DNA of 64,000 bases. Origin: Anaerostipes sp. 992a (GTDB taxonomy: Bacteria; Bacillota; Clostridia; Lachnospirales; Lachnospiraceae). The stretch's first letter is position 1. Each line of letters begins with the position of its first letter. Positions 17,263 to 25,699 of the stretch are shown here, one piece after another. The stretch is from positions 744,001-808,000 of the forward strand of contig NZ_MJIG01000004.1 in assembly GCF_001940245.1 (NCBI RefSeq). Direction: 5' to 3'. The notes under the pieces were generated by a model. That model was not told the DNA's origin, made no database searches, and was given only the letters and a program-made list of their open reading frames with translations. A program made the translations under genes and the position numbers.

Positions 17263-17494
17263 TGTCGTTCCCTCCTGTGGTGGAAGGCTCGTCACTGGCC
17301 AGCTCAATCACGTCCATAATGCCACAATCCAGCGTTTCGCAAATACGGGCAAGTGTGTCCATGCTGATATGTTTCCCTTCTTTTCCCATGTTGGCTATCA
17401 TATTTGTGGTCAGGCCAGCGGCAAGCCTTAAATCCTCTTTCCTCATGTTGCGCTCTATCAGTGTGTGCCAGAGCGGTTTGTAACTGATGTGCAT
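17222..17494 (-). CDS. XRE-type regulator upstream of tnpV
   Basis: A 90-residue protein with the HTH LIERNMRKEDLRLAAGLTTNMIANMGKEGKHISMDTLARICETLDCGIMDVIE, the YozG/SinR-like short regulator form. It overlaps tnpV by 41 bases, so the two are cotranscribed. Last gene at the right side of element C. Confidence 0.82.
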   Translation of the reverse strand: MHISYKPLWHTLIERNMRKEDLRLAAGLTTNMIANMGKEGKHISMDTLARICETLDCGIMDVIELASDEPSTTGGNDNGKTERKNHRERH

Positions 17495-17639
17495 TTTTCT
17501 CCCTGCCTTTCTGCCCCGGATGGGCGTTTACACCCATTATATCAGGATTCTTGCTAACTCACAAATATTTCTTGACGATATCGCCGGTTCCGTCTGGATT
17601 GTGCTTTTCCTTTCCTCTTTTGATTACCTCTAATTAGCC

Positions 17640-17675
17640 ATGACCTGCTTCATGCCCTGGGATTTTGCTTGTGTG
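17640..17675. other. Right attachment junction of element C and maff2 scrap
   Basis: Reading the minus strand, GCAAAATCCCAGGG (maff2 codons for AKSQG) runs into GCATGAAGCAGGTCATGGCT, which I take as the element end. Joining the maff2 side to the left flank (GGGATAACACAG) restores the maff2 frame as AKSQGITQ. Only about 15 bases of upstream maff2 survive before element D sequence begins. Confidence 0.6.
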
Positions 17676-17755
17676 CGATAAAGAAGCAATAGAAGTGTAA
17701 AAAATTTTGCCGTTCCTATCCGGCACTTGGCCATTGTGTCGGATAGGTCGGGCGG

Positions 17756-19203
17756 TTATTCAGGTAAGTCAATCTTGCCGACAAAGCTGTAATAAATCTC
17801 AATGTCCTGCCTGCGGGTGCCGTTCTCGTCGTAGCTGCACTCATGCACCACGATTTTCTCCACCATTTCCCGCAAGAGGGTGGGGGTCAGTTCTTCAAAG
17901 GCAAGGTGCTTGCGTACAATGCCCATGAATTTCTCGGCGTTGTCGGTGGCTGCCTGTGACTTGTCCAGTTCGGCTTGCAGGGCGGCGGCTCTCTTTTTTA
18001 GTTCCGCTTGCTCGGCTTCGTAGTCTGCCGACAGTTCCATGAAACGTTCGTCGCTGATTTTGCCGTTTACATTGTCCTCATACAGCCGCTTGATAATGCG
18101 GCTCACTTCGGCAATGCGCTCCTGCGCCAGTTCAAGCTGCTTGGTGGCTGCGGCGGTCTTTCTCTTGCCGCCGATCTCGTTCTGCTGGACAAGTAGCTTC
18201 ACAAAGCGGCTCTCATGCTTGGCGGCGTATTCGGTCACTTGCCGGAGATTGGCGAGGACACCGGCGGTCAGTAGGTCGGTGCGGATAAAGTGCGCCGTAC
18301 AGTCGCGGGTGCGTTTCTTGTAGCTGCCGCAGATGTAGCAGTCTTGCTTGCGGTCTTGATTCTGATACCGCTGCTGGTATAACACATGGCCGCAGTCGGC
18401 GCAGAATAGCATACCGGAGAACAGCCCCACTTCATCGTAGCGGTTCGGGCGTTTGCGCTGCTTGCGTAACTCCTGCACACGCTCCCATGTTTCTGTGTCG
18501 ATCAGCGGCTCATGGTGGTTCTCAAAAATGACCTGCTTCTCGATGGGGTTCTCTACACTGTGCTTGACCTTGTAAGAGGGCTTTTCCGTCTTGAAGTTCA
18601 CCAGACAGCCGGTGTACTCCCGGTTTTCAAGGATATGCACTACGGTGTTGGTTGCCCACTTGCACTCATAGCCGGGGTGATAACGGCGGGTGCTGCCCGT
18701 CCTACGGTATTCCAGCGTCCCCGGCGTGGGGATTTGCTGCTCCGTCAGCATACGGGCAATCTTGGTCGGGCCGTTCCCGGCAAGGCAAAGCTGGTAAATC
18801 TGCTGTACCACCGGGGCGGCTTCCTCGTCTATGATGAAGTTTTCGTCCTCGTCCATCACATAGCCGTAAACCGGCTTGCTGGTAACAGGCTTGCCGCTCA
18901 TGCCTTTTGACCTTTTAACTGCCTTGATTTTCTTGCTCGTATCTCTCACCAGCCATTCGTTGAACAGATTTCGCAGCGGGGTAAAATCGTTGTCCATGCC
19001 GCCGTTTGCGCTGTCCACATTATCGTTGACAGCGATAAACCGCACGCCCTTTTGAGGGAACAGCATTTCCGTGTAAAACCCCACTTGCAGGTAGTTTCGC
19101 CCTAACCTTGACATATCCTTGACGATAACGGTTCCCACTTTCCCGGCTTCAATATCTGCAAGCATAGACTGAAAGCCCGGCCTTTGGAATAATGAGGTGT
19201 GAT
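17756..19203 (-). pseudogene. 5'-truncated large serine recombinase (element D remnant)
   Basis: About 480 codons match a large serine recombinase from RPGFQSMLADIEAGKVGTVI through LSRLGRNYLQVG, zinc ribbon (FCADCGHVL...YICGSY) and C-terminal coiled coil. The first 60 or so residues, including the catalytic serine motif YCRLS, are missing; an unrelated in-frame extension (MCAYSVFNTF...) replaces them. It is different from the recombinases of elements C and E. It marks a former element inserted at or near the same maff2 site and then cut when element B DNA joined. Confidence 0.85.
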
Positions 19204-19290
19204 AGCGATAGCGGCAAAAAGCTAATAAAATCAATGGTTTTGCGGACAGCGGATAGACAGGGAATGTGTTAAAAACTGAATACGCACACA

Positions 19291-19339
19291 AACGGCGTTA
19301 CCTTAACCCCTTTGGGGGAGAAAGTAACGCCGTTTTTTT
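19291..19339 (+). terminator. Strong hairpin at the left side of element B
   Basis: AACGGCGTTAC pairs with GTAACGCCGTT, followed by seven T residues. It precedes the first small gene of element B; the equivalent place in ICE A (29782-29830) also has a strong hairpin. Confidence 0.75.
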
Positions 19340-19368
19340 ATGCCCGCAGGAAAGGAGGTGCAGCCGGA

Positions 19369-19587
19369 ATGTATTTCACAAAGGGCAAGCAGCGGGCGTT
19401 TGAATTGCTCATGCAGCAGAAGCCGGGATTTGACCGCTATCAATCCGGTTGTGCCGGAGATGATGAAGATTGCGGCACTTGCCGTTTCTACCGCCCCGGG
19501 TGGAAATATGAGTTTTGCGTTTTCAAAGAGTGTCCCTATTGCCCCGGCAAAAGGACGCGGAAAACGCACGCCAGCATGGACAAATAG
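19369..19587 (+). CDS. Small Cys-rich conserved protein of Tn1549-like elements
   Basis: A 72-residue protein starting MYFTKGKQRAFELLMQQKPG, with AGGAGG 9 bases before the ATG. It has six cysteines in CAGDDEDCGTCRFYRPGWKY and FCVFKECPYCPG, spaced like zinc ligands. It lies before the replication protein. Function unknown. Confidence 0.72.
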   Translation: MYFTKGKQRAFELLMQQKPGFDRYQSGCAGDDEDCGTCRFYRPGWKYEFCVFKECPYCPGKRTRKTHASMDK

Positions 19588-19665
19588 ACGGGCAAAAGCC
19601 CTTGTGCCATGCGGCTTTGCAGACGCGAAAACGGCAAAGGGCATATTGCAATACCAAAACAGCCG

Positions 19666-19691
19666 AAAACGGCTTTCTAATTGTCCACGCA
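19666..19691. repeat. Left copy of a 26-base inverted repeat in element B
   Basis: Identical in inverted orientation to 22780-22805. The core reads GGCTTTCTAATTGTCCACGC. The two copies enclose the replication, ArdC and TTRAP genes. Confidence 0.8.
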
Positions 19692-19715
19692 TACCAAGAG
19701 AGGAAGTGAGGAAAT

Positions 19716-20660
19716 ATGGCAGTTTTCAGAGTGGAGCGAAATACGGGATATACCGTTATGAGCAACCACCACTTGCGAAACAAGGAATTGTCCTTAAAGG
19801 CAAAGGGCTTGTTGTCGCAAATGCTTTCGCTGCCCGAAGATTGGGATTATACCCTTGCGGGCTTATCCCATATCAACCGGGAGAAGATCGACGCAATCCG
19901 CGAAGCGGTCAAAGAACTTGAAAAAGCCGGATATATCGTCCGCAGCCGGGAACGCGACGAGAAAGGACGTTTGCGCGGTGCGGATTATGTCATATACGAG
20001 CAGCCGCAGCCCAAAGAGCCGGAAGCAGCTACCAGCAGCGAACAGCCGCCTACATCGGATTTACCTACATTGGAAAATCCAACATTGGATAATCCAACGT
20101 TGGAAAAACCTACGTTGGAAAAACCTACGTTGGAAAATCCAACGCAATTAAATAAAGATATATCAAGTAAAGAACAATCAATTACTGATTTATCAAGTAC
20201 CCATTCCATTCCTTTCCATTCCCTAAATCCCTTGCCTTATGAGCAGGACGAAGCGGCTACGCCGCCGGAAAGGAAAAGAACGGAAGCGAAAACAAACAGC
20301 GCAATAGAGATTTATCGGGAAATCATCAAAGACAACATCGACTATGACATTCTCATTCAAGACCCCAAAATGGATAAAGACCGTTTGGACGAGATTGTAG
20401 AAATCATGCTGGAAACCGTCTGCACAGCCCGAAAGACAATCCGTATCGCCGGGGACGACTACCCCGCCGAACTTGTCAAATCAAAGTTTATGAAGCTGAA
20501 TAGCAGCCACGTTGAGTTTGTTTTGGACTGCATGAGGGAGAACACAACCAAAATCCGCAACATCAAGCAGTATCTAAAAGCGGTGCTGTTCAACGCACCG
20601 AGTACCATTGACAGCTACTATACCGCCCTTGTCAATCACGACTTTTACGGCAGCAAATGA
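19716..20660 (+). CDS. HTH replication-initiator-like protein (DUF6017 type), element B copy
   Basis: A 314-residue protein starting MAVFRVERNTGYTVMSNHHL. The N-terminal winged helix (LSLKAKGLLSQMLSLPEDWDYTL) resembles replisome-organizer proteins. A low-complexity linker has pentapeptide repeats of the type NPTLD/KPTLE, and the C-terminal domain (ETVCTARKTIRIAGDDYPAEL...) is the DUF6017-like part. It is highly similar to the ICE A copy at 28712-29632, in opposite orientation; the repeat tracts differ. GAGGAAGTGAGG precedes the ATG. Likely role: replication of the excised element. Confidence 0.85.
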   Translation: MAVFRVERNTGYTVMSNHHLRNKELSLKAKGLLSQMLSLPEDWDYTLAGLSHINREKIDAIREAVKELEKAGYIVRSRERDEKGRLRGADYVIYEQPQPKEPEAATSSEQPPTSDLPTLENPTLDNPTLEKPTLEKPTLENPTQLNKDISSKEQSITDLSSTHSIPFHSLNPLPYEQDEAATPPERKRTEAKTNSAIEIYREIIKDNIDYDILIQDPKMDKDRLDEIVEIMLETVCTARKTIRIAGDDYPAELVKSKFMKLNSSHVEFVLDCMRENTTKIRNIKQYLKAVLFNAPSTIDSYYTALVNHDFYGSK

Positions 20661-20696
20661 GCATAGCCGCAGTTTACCGGGAAAGGAGTTGATACC

Positions 20697-20738
20697 TTGC
20701 AGGAGGAAGTAACCCAAAAAACGATTGCCCTATCCTAA
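20697..20738 (+). pseudogene. pcfB 5' remnant fused to ardC
   Basis: A TTG with GGAAAGGAG upstream starts LQEEVTQKTIALS, then a stop. The ICE A pcfB starts MQDEINEKTIALY, so these 13 codons are a pcfB start. At about 20732 the sequence changes into the middle of an ArdC-like gene in another frame. Everything normally between pcfB and ardC, including traG and virB4, is gone. Confidence 0.7.
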
Positions 20739-20743
20739 TTGCT

Positions 20744-22501
20744 ATGCAGGGCGGCAATTTGGTAATGGGCTTCCGTCAATGGGAAAAGGAGTTTGACCGC
20801 CATGTAAAGAAAGGCGAGAAAGGCATTAAAATCTTTGCCCCCGCGCCCTACAAGGTGAAAAAGCTGGTTGATAAAATCGACCCCGAAACGAGAAAGCCCA
20901 TGCTTGACCGCGAGGGAAAAGTGGTAAAGGAAGAAAAGGAAATCACCGTCCCCGCCTTTAAGGTTATAACCGTCTTTGATATTTCGCAGACCGAGGGCAA
21001 GGAGTTTCCCGACCTTTCCGTTAAACCGCTGCTTGCCGATGTGGAGCAGTACGAGGATTTTTTCGCCGCCCTTGAAAAAGCGTCCCCCGTCCCGATTGCA
21101 TTTGAGCAGATCACAAACGGCGCAAATGGGTATTTCAGTTTGACCGACAAGCGTATTGCAATCAAAGAGGGCGTGAGTGAATTACAGGCGGTAAAGACCG
21201 CCATTCACGAAATCGCCCATGCGAAGCTGCACGACGTAGACTTAAACGCCCCGCCGGAGCAGCAAAACCGCGTTGACCGCCATACCTGCGAGGTAGAAGC
21301 GGAAAGCGTCGCTTATACGGTTTGCCAGCATTTCGGCCTTGATACTTCCGATTACTCTTTCGGCTATGTGGCTGGTTGGAGCAGCGGCAAGGAAATGACC
21401 GAGTTAAAAGCGTCCCTTGAAACAATACAGACCACCGCAAAGGAACTCATTACCGAGATTGAGGGGCATTTTACCGAGTTGCAGCAGCAGCGGCAAGCCG
21501 AGCAGGAGCAGGGCGATACCTTTTCCATTTATCAGTTAAAGCGCGGGGACGAAACAAGGGACTTGCGCTTTGAGCCTTATGACCGTCTGCAAGCGGCTGG
21601 ACTTACCATTGACCGGGTAAATTATGAACTCGTCTATACTGCACCGCTTACAAAGGATATGACGCTGGGCGACATTTGGGAAAGGTTTAATATCGACCAC
21701 CCCGCCGACTTTAAGGGGCATAGCCTTTCCGTTTCCGACATTGTTGTGCTTCATCAGAACGACGAGGACACCGCCCACTATGTAGACAGTATCGGTTTTC
21801 AGCAAGTGCCGGAGTTTTTGCAGGAGCAGCAGACCCCCGTATTTGACAAGCTGCCGCCCGAACAGCAGCAAGCCTTGTCCGACACCGTACAAGACACTTT
21901 GCAAATGCTGGTTGACGCAGACAAGCGGATTTATGGCGACGTTACGGGCAAGACCCTTGAAGCAATCGCGGCGCAAGGATATTCCTACAAGGACGGGCAG
22001 CTTGAAAAGCAGCAGCCGGAAGCGACCCCCGACAGCCTTTTGACGGGTGAAACCGTTAGAACGCCGAGGGGCAATTTTCATATTACCGATATGAGCCGTG
22101 AACAGATCGAAGCGGCGGGCTTTGGTTTTCATCATGCGTCGGAGGACGGGAAGTATCTCATTATGGGAAATGGCACACAGGCTTATGCCATAGCCGCCGA
22201 GCAGCCGCAGCGGGATAATCCCTTAAAGCACGTCGAGGACACCATAGAGCAGAACGACAACAATTTTGACGGGCTTATCAATAATACGCCGCAAACGCCC
22301 ACCGTCGCGGATTTTGAGCAGCGGGCAAAGGCGGGGGAAGCGATTTCCGTTACCGACCTTGCAAAAGCGGTAAAAGCCGAGAAACGGGAACAGCCGCAGA
22401 AAAAACCGTCCATTTTGAAGAAGCTGGACGAATACAAGAAACAGGCGGCGCAGCAGCCGAAAGATAAACAGAAAGAGCATAAAAAGGATTTGGAGGTTTG
22501 A
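20744..22501 (+). CDS. ArdC/YodL/DUF4316 multidomain protein, N-terminally truncated
   Basis: The frame starts MQGGNLVMGFRQWEKEFDRH, which is inside the ArdC N-terminal domain; the usual LNNTLLIA... segment before it is cut off by the pcfB deletion, so the visible ATG is not the native start. Domains in order: end of ArdC-N, a zinc-peptidase-like HEIAHAKLHD motif near residue 160, a YodL-type domain (FSIYQLKRGDETRDLRFEPYDRL, about 260-370), and a DUF4316-like tail (ADFEQRAKAGEAISVTDLAKA). ArdC proteins protect incoming ssDNA or counter restriction. Residual expression from the internal ATG is possible. Confidence 0.8.
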   Translation: MQGGNLVMGFRQWEKEFDRHVKKGEKGIKIFAPAPYKVKKLVDKIDPETRKPMLDREGKVVKEEKEITVPAFKVITVFDISQTEGKEFPDLSVKPLLADVEQYEDFFAALEKASPVPIAFEQITNGANGYFSLTDKRIAIKEGVSELQAVKTAIHEIAHAKLHDVDLNAPPEQQNRVDRHTCEVEAESVAYTVCQHFGLDTSDYSFGYVAGWSSGKEMTELKASLETIQTTAKELITEIEGHFTELQQQRQAEQEQGDTFSIYQLKRGDETRDLRFEPYDRLQAAGLTIDRVNYELVYTAPLTKDMTLGDIWERFNIDHPADFKGHSLSVSDIVVLHQNDEDTAHYVDSIGFQQVPEFLQEQQTPVFDKLPPEQQQALSDTVQDTLQMLVDADKRIYGDVTGKTLEAIAAQGYSYKDGQLEKQQPEATPDSLLTGETVRTPRGNFHITDMSREQIEAAGFGFHHASEDGKYLIMGNGTQAYAIAAEQPQRDNPLKHVEDTIEQNDNNFDGLINNTPQTPTVADFEQRAKAGEAISVTDLAKAVKAEKREQPQKKPSILKKLDEYKKQAAQQPKDKQKEHKKDLEV

Positions 22502-22505
22502 TAGC

Positions 22506-22715
22506 ATGAATACCCGCTTTACCATTGAGGAAGAAAACATTGTTGCGATCTACGCCGAGGACAGCCGGGAAACAACGCTTGAAAATATCCTTGCCGCCAT
22601 GCCCTACATGGACGAGGATATGCGCCAGCTTGCCGCCGCAGCGGTGAACAAGCTGCAAGCCATGACGGACAGCGAGTTTTCCGAAAGGGAGTTTATCTTG
22701 ACCGACGAGGAATAG
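22506..22715 (+). CDS. Transposon-transfer assisting protein (TTRAP family)
   Basis: A 69-residue acidic protein, MNTRFTIEEENIVAIYAEDS..., ending FILTDEE. This is the TTRAP type found in Tn1549/Tn4555-like elements. GGAGG lies 9 bases before the ATG, 4 bases after the ardC stop, so it is translationally coupled. A strong terminator follows. Confidence 0.85.
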   Translation: MNTRFTIEEENIVAIYAEDSRETTLENILAAMPYMDEDMRQLAAAAVNKLQAMTDSEFSEREFILTDEE

Positions 22716-22723
22716 CCCATAGA

Positions 22724-22774
22724 GAACAGGGGCGCGGTTGCCGATTTCCGGCACCGCGCCCCTGTTCTTTTTTT
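22724..22774 (+). terminator. Strong terminator after TTRAP
   Basis: GAACAGGGGCGCGGT pairs with ACCGCGCCCCTGTTC around a 14-base loop and is followed by seven T residues. It separates the plus-strand genes from the convergent relaxase gene. Confidence 0.9.
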
Positions 22775-22779
22775 GTCCT

Positions 22780-22805
22780 TGCGTGGACAATTAGAAAGCC
22801 GTTTT
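22780..22805. repeat. Right copy of the 26-base inverted repeat in element B
   Basis: Perfect reverse complement of 19666-19691, directly after the TTRAP terminator and before the relaxase stop. Confidence 0.8.
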
Positions 22806-22916
22806 TGCGGGTTTGAATATACTTTATCGTCTATGTCGTTTTCATGCGCTGGAAGCCGCAGAAACACAGGCGTTTTCAGCCCTTAACATTCCACTTGCCA
22901 CCCCATGTTTTGCGCC

Positions 22917-24251
22917 TTATCGCTCCTGCTCCCGCGCCCTGCTTTGGGACGGGTAAAGAATACTATCGACGTTCTTTTTGACAACGCCGTATTCCTGCAT
23001 TTGCTTCTTGGCTTGCCGATAATCTTCATACAATTTGGTTTTCCTGTCGTTTAAGCTTCTATACTCCTTGCGCAGCGCGGCGAGATCGGGCAGCTTCTTT
23101 ATCTGCATTTCCTTTAATGCCCTTGCCGCAGCTTCAAACAGGATAATTTCGCTTTCATGTCCCCGCAGATACTTTTCCTTGTCCGGCGATTTTCGGTATT
23201 CATCGTAAATCGGTTTTAACTGTCGGTATGTGGTGGTGTGCTTGATAAGCAGCGACAAATCAGACATACGCTGTTCCACTTCCTTAACCGCCTTTGCCGC
23301 CGCGTCATGGGCGGTCATAATATCCGCGATTTTGCTTTCAAGTTCGCTGTAATACTCAATCTTATTTTCGGTTAGGAAGTTCATGCTTTTAGCAGCCTGT
23401 TTCAGATTATGGATTTTCGCCCACCGTTCATAGCCCGCCGACTGTTGGGCTTTGATACTGTTTTCAAGATCAACGACAAGCCGGATTTTTTTATCTTCCC
23501 GCAGCGTTTTTGTTTTGGCAACATACACGCCCTTGATACGCTCCTTTATCGCTTCTTCCGTATAGGCCGCGCCGAGCGTCTTTGTGCGGGTAAACCGTTC
23601 CTGTCCGGCGGCGCGGAAAGAAATGTATTTGCCCTGTTTGATTTCATATCCCATTTCCTGCAAGCGGCGCAGCAGTTCGTCAAAATCTTTCACTCGGGGA
23701 ATGAGGTTATCTATCGCCGTTTTCAGCTTGGCTTTATAGCTTGTACCTTGCTTTTCGGCGGTATATTCCGCATAGCTTTTCCCTCTGTCCTGTCCCGGCA
23801 CGACGACGGATAGCCCATGCTCTTTACATATCCTGTCGCTGGTGCGCCGGATATGGTAATAGCTTTGTTTGTTGGAATGGTACTTTTTGTAGTCAACGAA
23901 GCTGACCGAGTTAAAAATCAAGTGATTATGCAGATGGTCTTTATCGACGTGAGTTGTCAAAACAAACTCATACTTGCCGCCTAATACCGCCCCGGCAAGT
24001 TCCATGCCGATTTTGTGCGCTTCTTCCGGTGTGGTTTCTCCCACCGCAAAGGATTGTATCAAGTGCCGCCCTAAATGTGTGCCGCGATCTCCGGCAGCTT
24101 CCCGCGTCCATGCAAACTCAATATCGGCGGTTTCCAGCCCGCAGCCGAAAGAGGACGCAAGCAGCTTCCCGTCTGTCTTTTCGGGATTTAAGATATAGTC
24201 TATCGCAGCCTTTAAGGTTGATTTAATAGGGTGCGTCTTTGTAACCGCCAT
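22917..24251 (-). CDS. Relaxase of Tn1549 type (MobP-like)
   Basis: A 444-residue protein starting MAVTKTHPIKSTLKAAIDYI. The relaxase domain has HLIQSFAVGETTPEEAHKIG and the metal-site motif THVDKDHLHNHLIFNSVSF (H-x-D-x-x-H-x-H), followed by a long coiled-coil C-terminus. It overlaps mobC by 40 bases. It nicks at oriT and pilots the strand. All recognisable motifs are intact although this element has no secretion genes, so it could use a helper element's machinery. Confidence 0.9.
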   Translation of the reverse strand: MAVTKTHPIKSTLKAAIDYILNPEKTDGKLLASSFGCGLETADIEFAWTREAAGDRGTHLGRHLIQSFAVGETTPEEAHKIGMELAGAVLGGKYEFVLTTHVDKDHLHNHLIFNSVSFVDYKKYHSNKQSYYHIRRTSDRICKEHGLSVVVPGQDRGKSYAEYTAEKQGTSYKAKLKTAIDNLIPRVKDFDELLRRLQEMGYEIKQGKYISFRAAGQERFTRTKTLGAAYTEEAIKERIKGVYVAKTKTLREDKKIRLVVDLENSIKAQQSAGYERWAKIHNLKQAAKSMNFLTENKIEYYSELESKIADIMTAHDAAAKAVKEVEQRMSDLSLLIKHTTTYRQLKPIYDEYRKSPDKEKYLRGHESEIILFEAAARALKEMQIKKLPDLAALRKEYRSLNDRKTKLYEDYRQAKKQMQEYGVVKKNVDSILYPSQSRAREQER

Positions 24252-24541
24252 ATCTCGTCCACCGCCTTTTTAATGTCCTCTATATCCTGCCTGTAAACCG
24301 TCCCCGTCGCATTGGCGCGTTTTGCAATTTGGTTGATGTTCCGGCTCACCGCTTGCAGTTCCCGGATATATGCTTTTGTGTCGCTTCGGTCAACGACAAG
24401 AATATACCCGTCTATCGCCATTTTACGGAAGTATGCCCCATACTGCTTTATGGGAAGCTGCTTCATCTTCTCGTCGATCAGCCGCTTTTCTTCTTCCGTA
24501 ACGTAAAACTTCATCTGTATATTTCTCTTTCGGTTTTCCAT
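24212..24541 (-). CDS. mobC: MobC-like relaxosome accessory protein
   Basis: A 109-residue protein starting MENRKRNIQMKFYVTEEEKR, a ribbon-helix-helix-type N-terminus followed by the MobC segment VSRNINQIAKRANATGTVY. It assists the relaxase in melting oriT. It directly precedes the relaxase gene and follows the predicted oriT. Confidence 0.88.
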   Translation of the reverse strand: MENRKRNIQMKFYVTEEEKRLIDEKMKQLPIKQYGAYFRKMAIDGYILVVDRSDTKAYIRELQAVSRNINQIAKRANATGTVYRQDIEDIKKAVDEIWRLQRRTLLNQP

Positions 24542-24548
24542 TTCCGCA

Positions 24549-24657
24549 CCGCCTTTCGGTATAAGGGTTTGGGATTATCCCAACAAGCATTTTCCGCAAA
24601 CGGGTACTCGTTTGCTGTGCTTGCTATCTACTCCATACCCCCACCGAAAGGCGGTAT
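24549..24657. other. Predicted oriT of element B (nested inverted repeats)
   Basis: Outer 13-base arms ACCGCCTTTCGGT (24549) and ACCGAAAGGCGGT (24643) enclose TTGGGA-TTA-TCCCAA at 24569-24583 and GCAAACG/CGTTTGC at 24596-24615. The segment lies just upstream of mobC, the usual place for the oriT of this relaxase type. No known nick sequence could be confirmed by eye. Confidence 0.55.
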
Positions 24658-24742
24658 TTGTTGCGCGTTCCTTTGATTTTGGACGCAAAAAAAGATTGCA
24701 GCCGCCATGCGCTGCAATCTCCCGATTTCTCATATTGTGAGG

Positions 24743-25105
24743 TTAATCCTCTGCTTTTTCGACTTCCGTTATCTCCCTTGCTGTTGCGGTTACAATCCGT
24801 ATGCCTTTATCGCTCATACCGTCCAGCAGCGCGTCAAGCTGCCGCCGCCCGGTGGATTTCTCCGCATTGCTGTTCGGGAAGAAAAATTGATCTACCGAAA
24901 TATGATACCGGGTTACAAGGTCATAGAATACCTGTAAACTCGGCTGTTGTCCCTTGTTCTCGATATTCGCAAGGTAGCGCGGGGAAATATATAACTCGTC
25001 GCTTACCTTTTTGCGGCTCTCGCCGTATTCATTTCTCGCGGCTTTTATAGCTGCCCCGAAAGCCTTAAAGTCGTACAATGGTACGGGTCTTTTTGCCATT
25101 TTCAT
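24743..25105 (-). CDS. XRE-family regulator of element B
   Basis: A 120-residue protein, MKMAKRPVPLYDFKAFGAAI..., with the HTH IKAARNEYGESRKKVSDELYISPRYLANIENKGQQPSL. This regulator commonly sits next to mobC in Tn1549-like elements. The start may be the second ATG (25099). It is divergent from the leader-cargo operon, so it could share control of that promoter region, though no operator is obvious. Confidence 0.85.
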   Translation of the reverse strand: MKMAKRPVPLYDFKAFGAAIKAARNEYGESRKKVSDELYISPRYLANIENKGQQPSLQVFYDLVTRYHISVDQFFFPNSNAEKSTGRRQLDALLDGMSDKGIRIVTATAREITEVEKAED

Positions 25106-25192
25106 TCACCCTGTTACATTTTACAGTTCACCTTTCTTTTTGGATATGTCCACACAATTCATATCATTAGGTTAAATACTTCCTGTTGTGTA

Positions 25193-25226
25193 TTGACAGT
25201 AGACTGATTTTCTGATAAAATAAAAT
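25193..25226 (+). promoter_or_regulatory. Promoter of the leader-KTR-radical SAM operon
   Basis: TTGACA at 25193 and TAAAAT at 25216 are 17 bases apart. The leader peptide ATG follows at 25250. Confidence 0.75.
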
Positions 25227-25249
25227 TTATGTAAAAGGAGGCGGCGTTT

Positions 25250-25276
25250 ATGTTGCATAGCATGCGTATTAGATAA
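25250..25276 (+). CDS. Leader peptide MLHSMRIR, macrolide-arrest type
   Basis: Eight codons and a stop, with AAAGGAGG in front of the ATG. The peptide MLHSMRIR matches in length and pattern the leader peptides MTASMRLR (mef) and MTHSMRLR (ermD start), where drug-bound ribosomes stall at the R-x-R (+x+) motif. Its codons are also one arm of a long stem around a terminator (see attenuator), so stalling should change RNA folding. The link to macrolides is by similarity of the short motif only. Confidence 0.72.
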   Translation: MLHSMRIR

Positions 25277-25355
25277 GCATTGAAAAAAAGGATTTTCCCA
25301 TTTTCAACATGGGCTTTTTTGTCATGCTTATTTTGCGGATGCTATACAAAAAACT
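25257..25355 (+). promoter_or_regulatory. Transcription attenuator behind the MLHSMRIR leader
   Basis: The leader codons and stop (from TAGCAT through ATAAGCAT, about 25258-25280) can pair with 25332-25354 (ATGCTTAT ... ATGCTA). Inside lies CCCAT-loop-ATGGG followed by CTTTTTTG (25297-25320), a terminator. A ribosome stalled on the leader would cover the outer arm. The untranslated part to 25497 holds no other gene. Confidence 0.65.
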
Positions 25356-25497
25356 AACGACGTATAGATATAGTATAGACATAGTGCAAGCTATGCCTTA
25401 GTTTTGTTGTACTGCTCTGTGCATTATAAATGCAAGTCAATGCTCATGTTGAGGATTGACCTGGATTTTTTTGTGTAAAAAGGACGAGTGAAATATA

Positions 25498-25683
25498 ATG
25501 CTTAAAAAATATTGGATAAAATGTCCGATTTGTAACGGAAAGACAAGAGTTCAAGTATTTCATAATACTGTATTAAAAGATTTTCCTCTTTTCTGCCCTA
25601 AATGCAAATTGACGCATATCATTGATGTAGAAAAATTAGAGATTGTAATCAAAAATACAGAAAAACAAACTTTTATTATTTAG
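25498..25683 (+). CDS. Cysteine-rich KTR family protein
   Basis: A 61-residue protein, MLKKYWIKCPICNGKTRVQV..., with a zinc ribbon (CPIC...CPKC) and the KTR motif in the first knuckle. Such proteins are found beside resistance genes in Tn916/Tn1549-type elements; the role is unknown. It is 16 bases before the radical SAM gene and shares its leader. AT-rich compared with the relaxase region. Confidence 0.85.
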   Translation: MLKKYWIKCPICNGKTRVQVFHNTVLKDFPLFCPKCKLTHIIDVEKLEIVIKNTEKQTFII

Positions 25684-25699
25684 AAGAAAGGATATAAAA

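Larger units (their letters stand above)
6181..17657. mobile_element. Element C: serine-recombinase mobilizable element inserted in maff2
   Basis: The recombinase gene lies at one end, and relaxase, oriT, primase/helicase replication genes, TnpV and regulators fill the rest. Left junction TGTTATCCCC|AATTAG and right junction CATGCCC|TGGGATTTTGC rejoin to TGTTATCCCCTGGGATTTTGC, which reads in maff2 frame as AKSQGIT on the other strand. Two or three C residues are shared, as expected for a 2-base serine-recombinase core. About 11.5 kb, with no conjugation machinery of its own, so it would need a helper. Confidence 0.8.

Noticed and set aside
17640-17665. Peptide AKSQGMKQVMA at the element C right junction read as a second maff2 fragment
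   Set aside because: Rejoining the flanks gives AKSQGITQ; the MKQVMA part belongs to the element end and resembles Maff2 by chance or as attachment-site mimicry.
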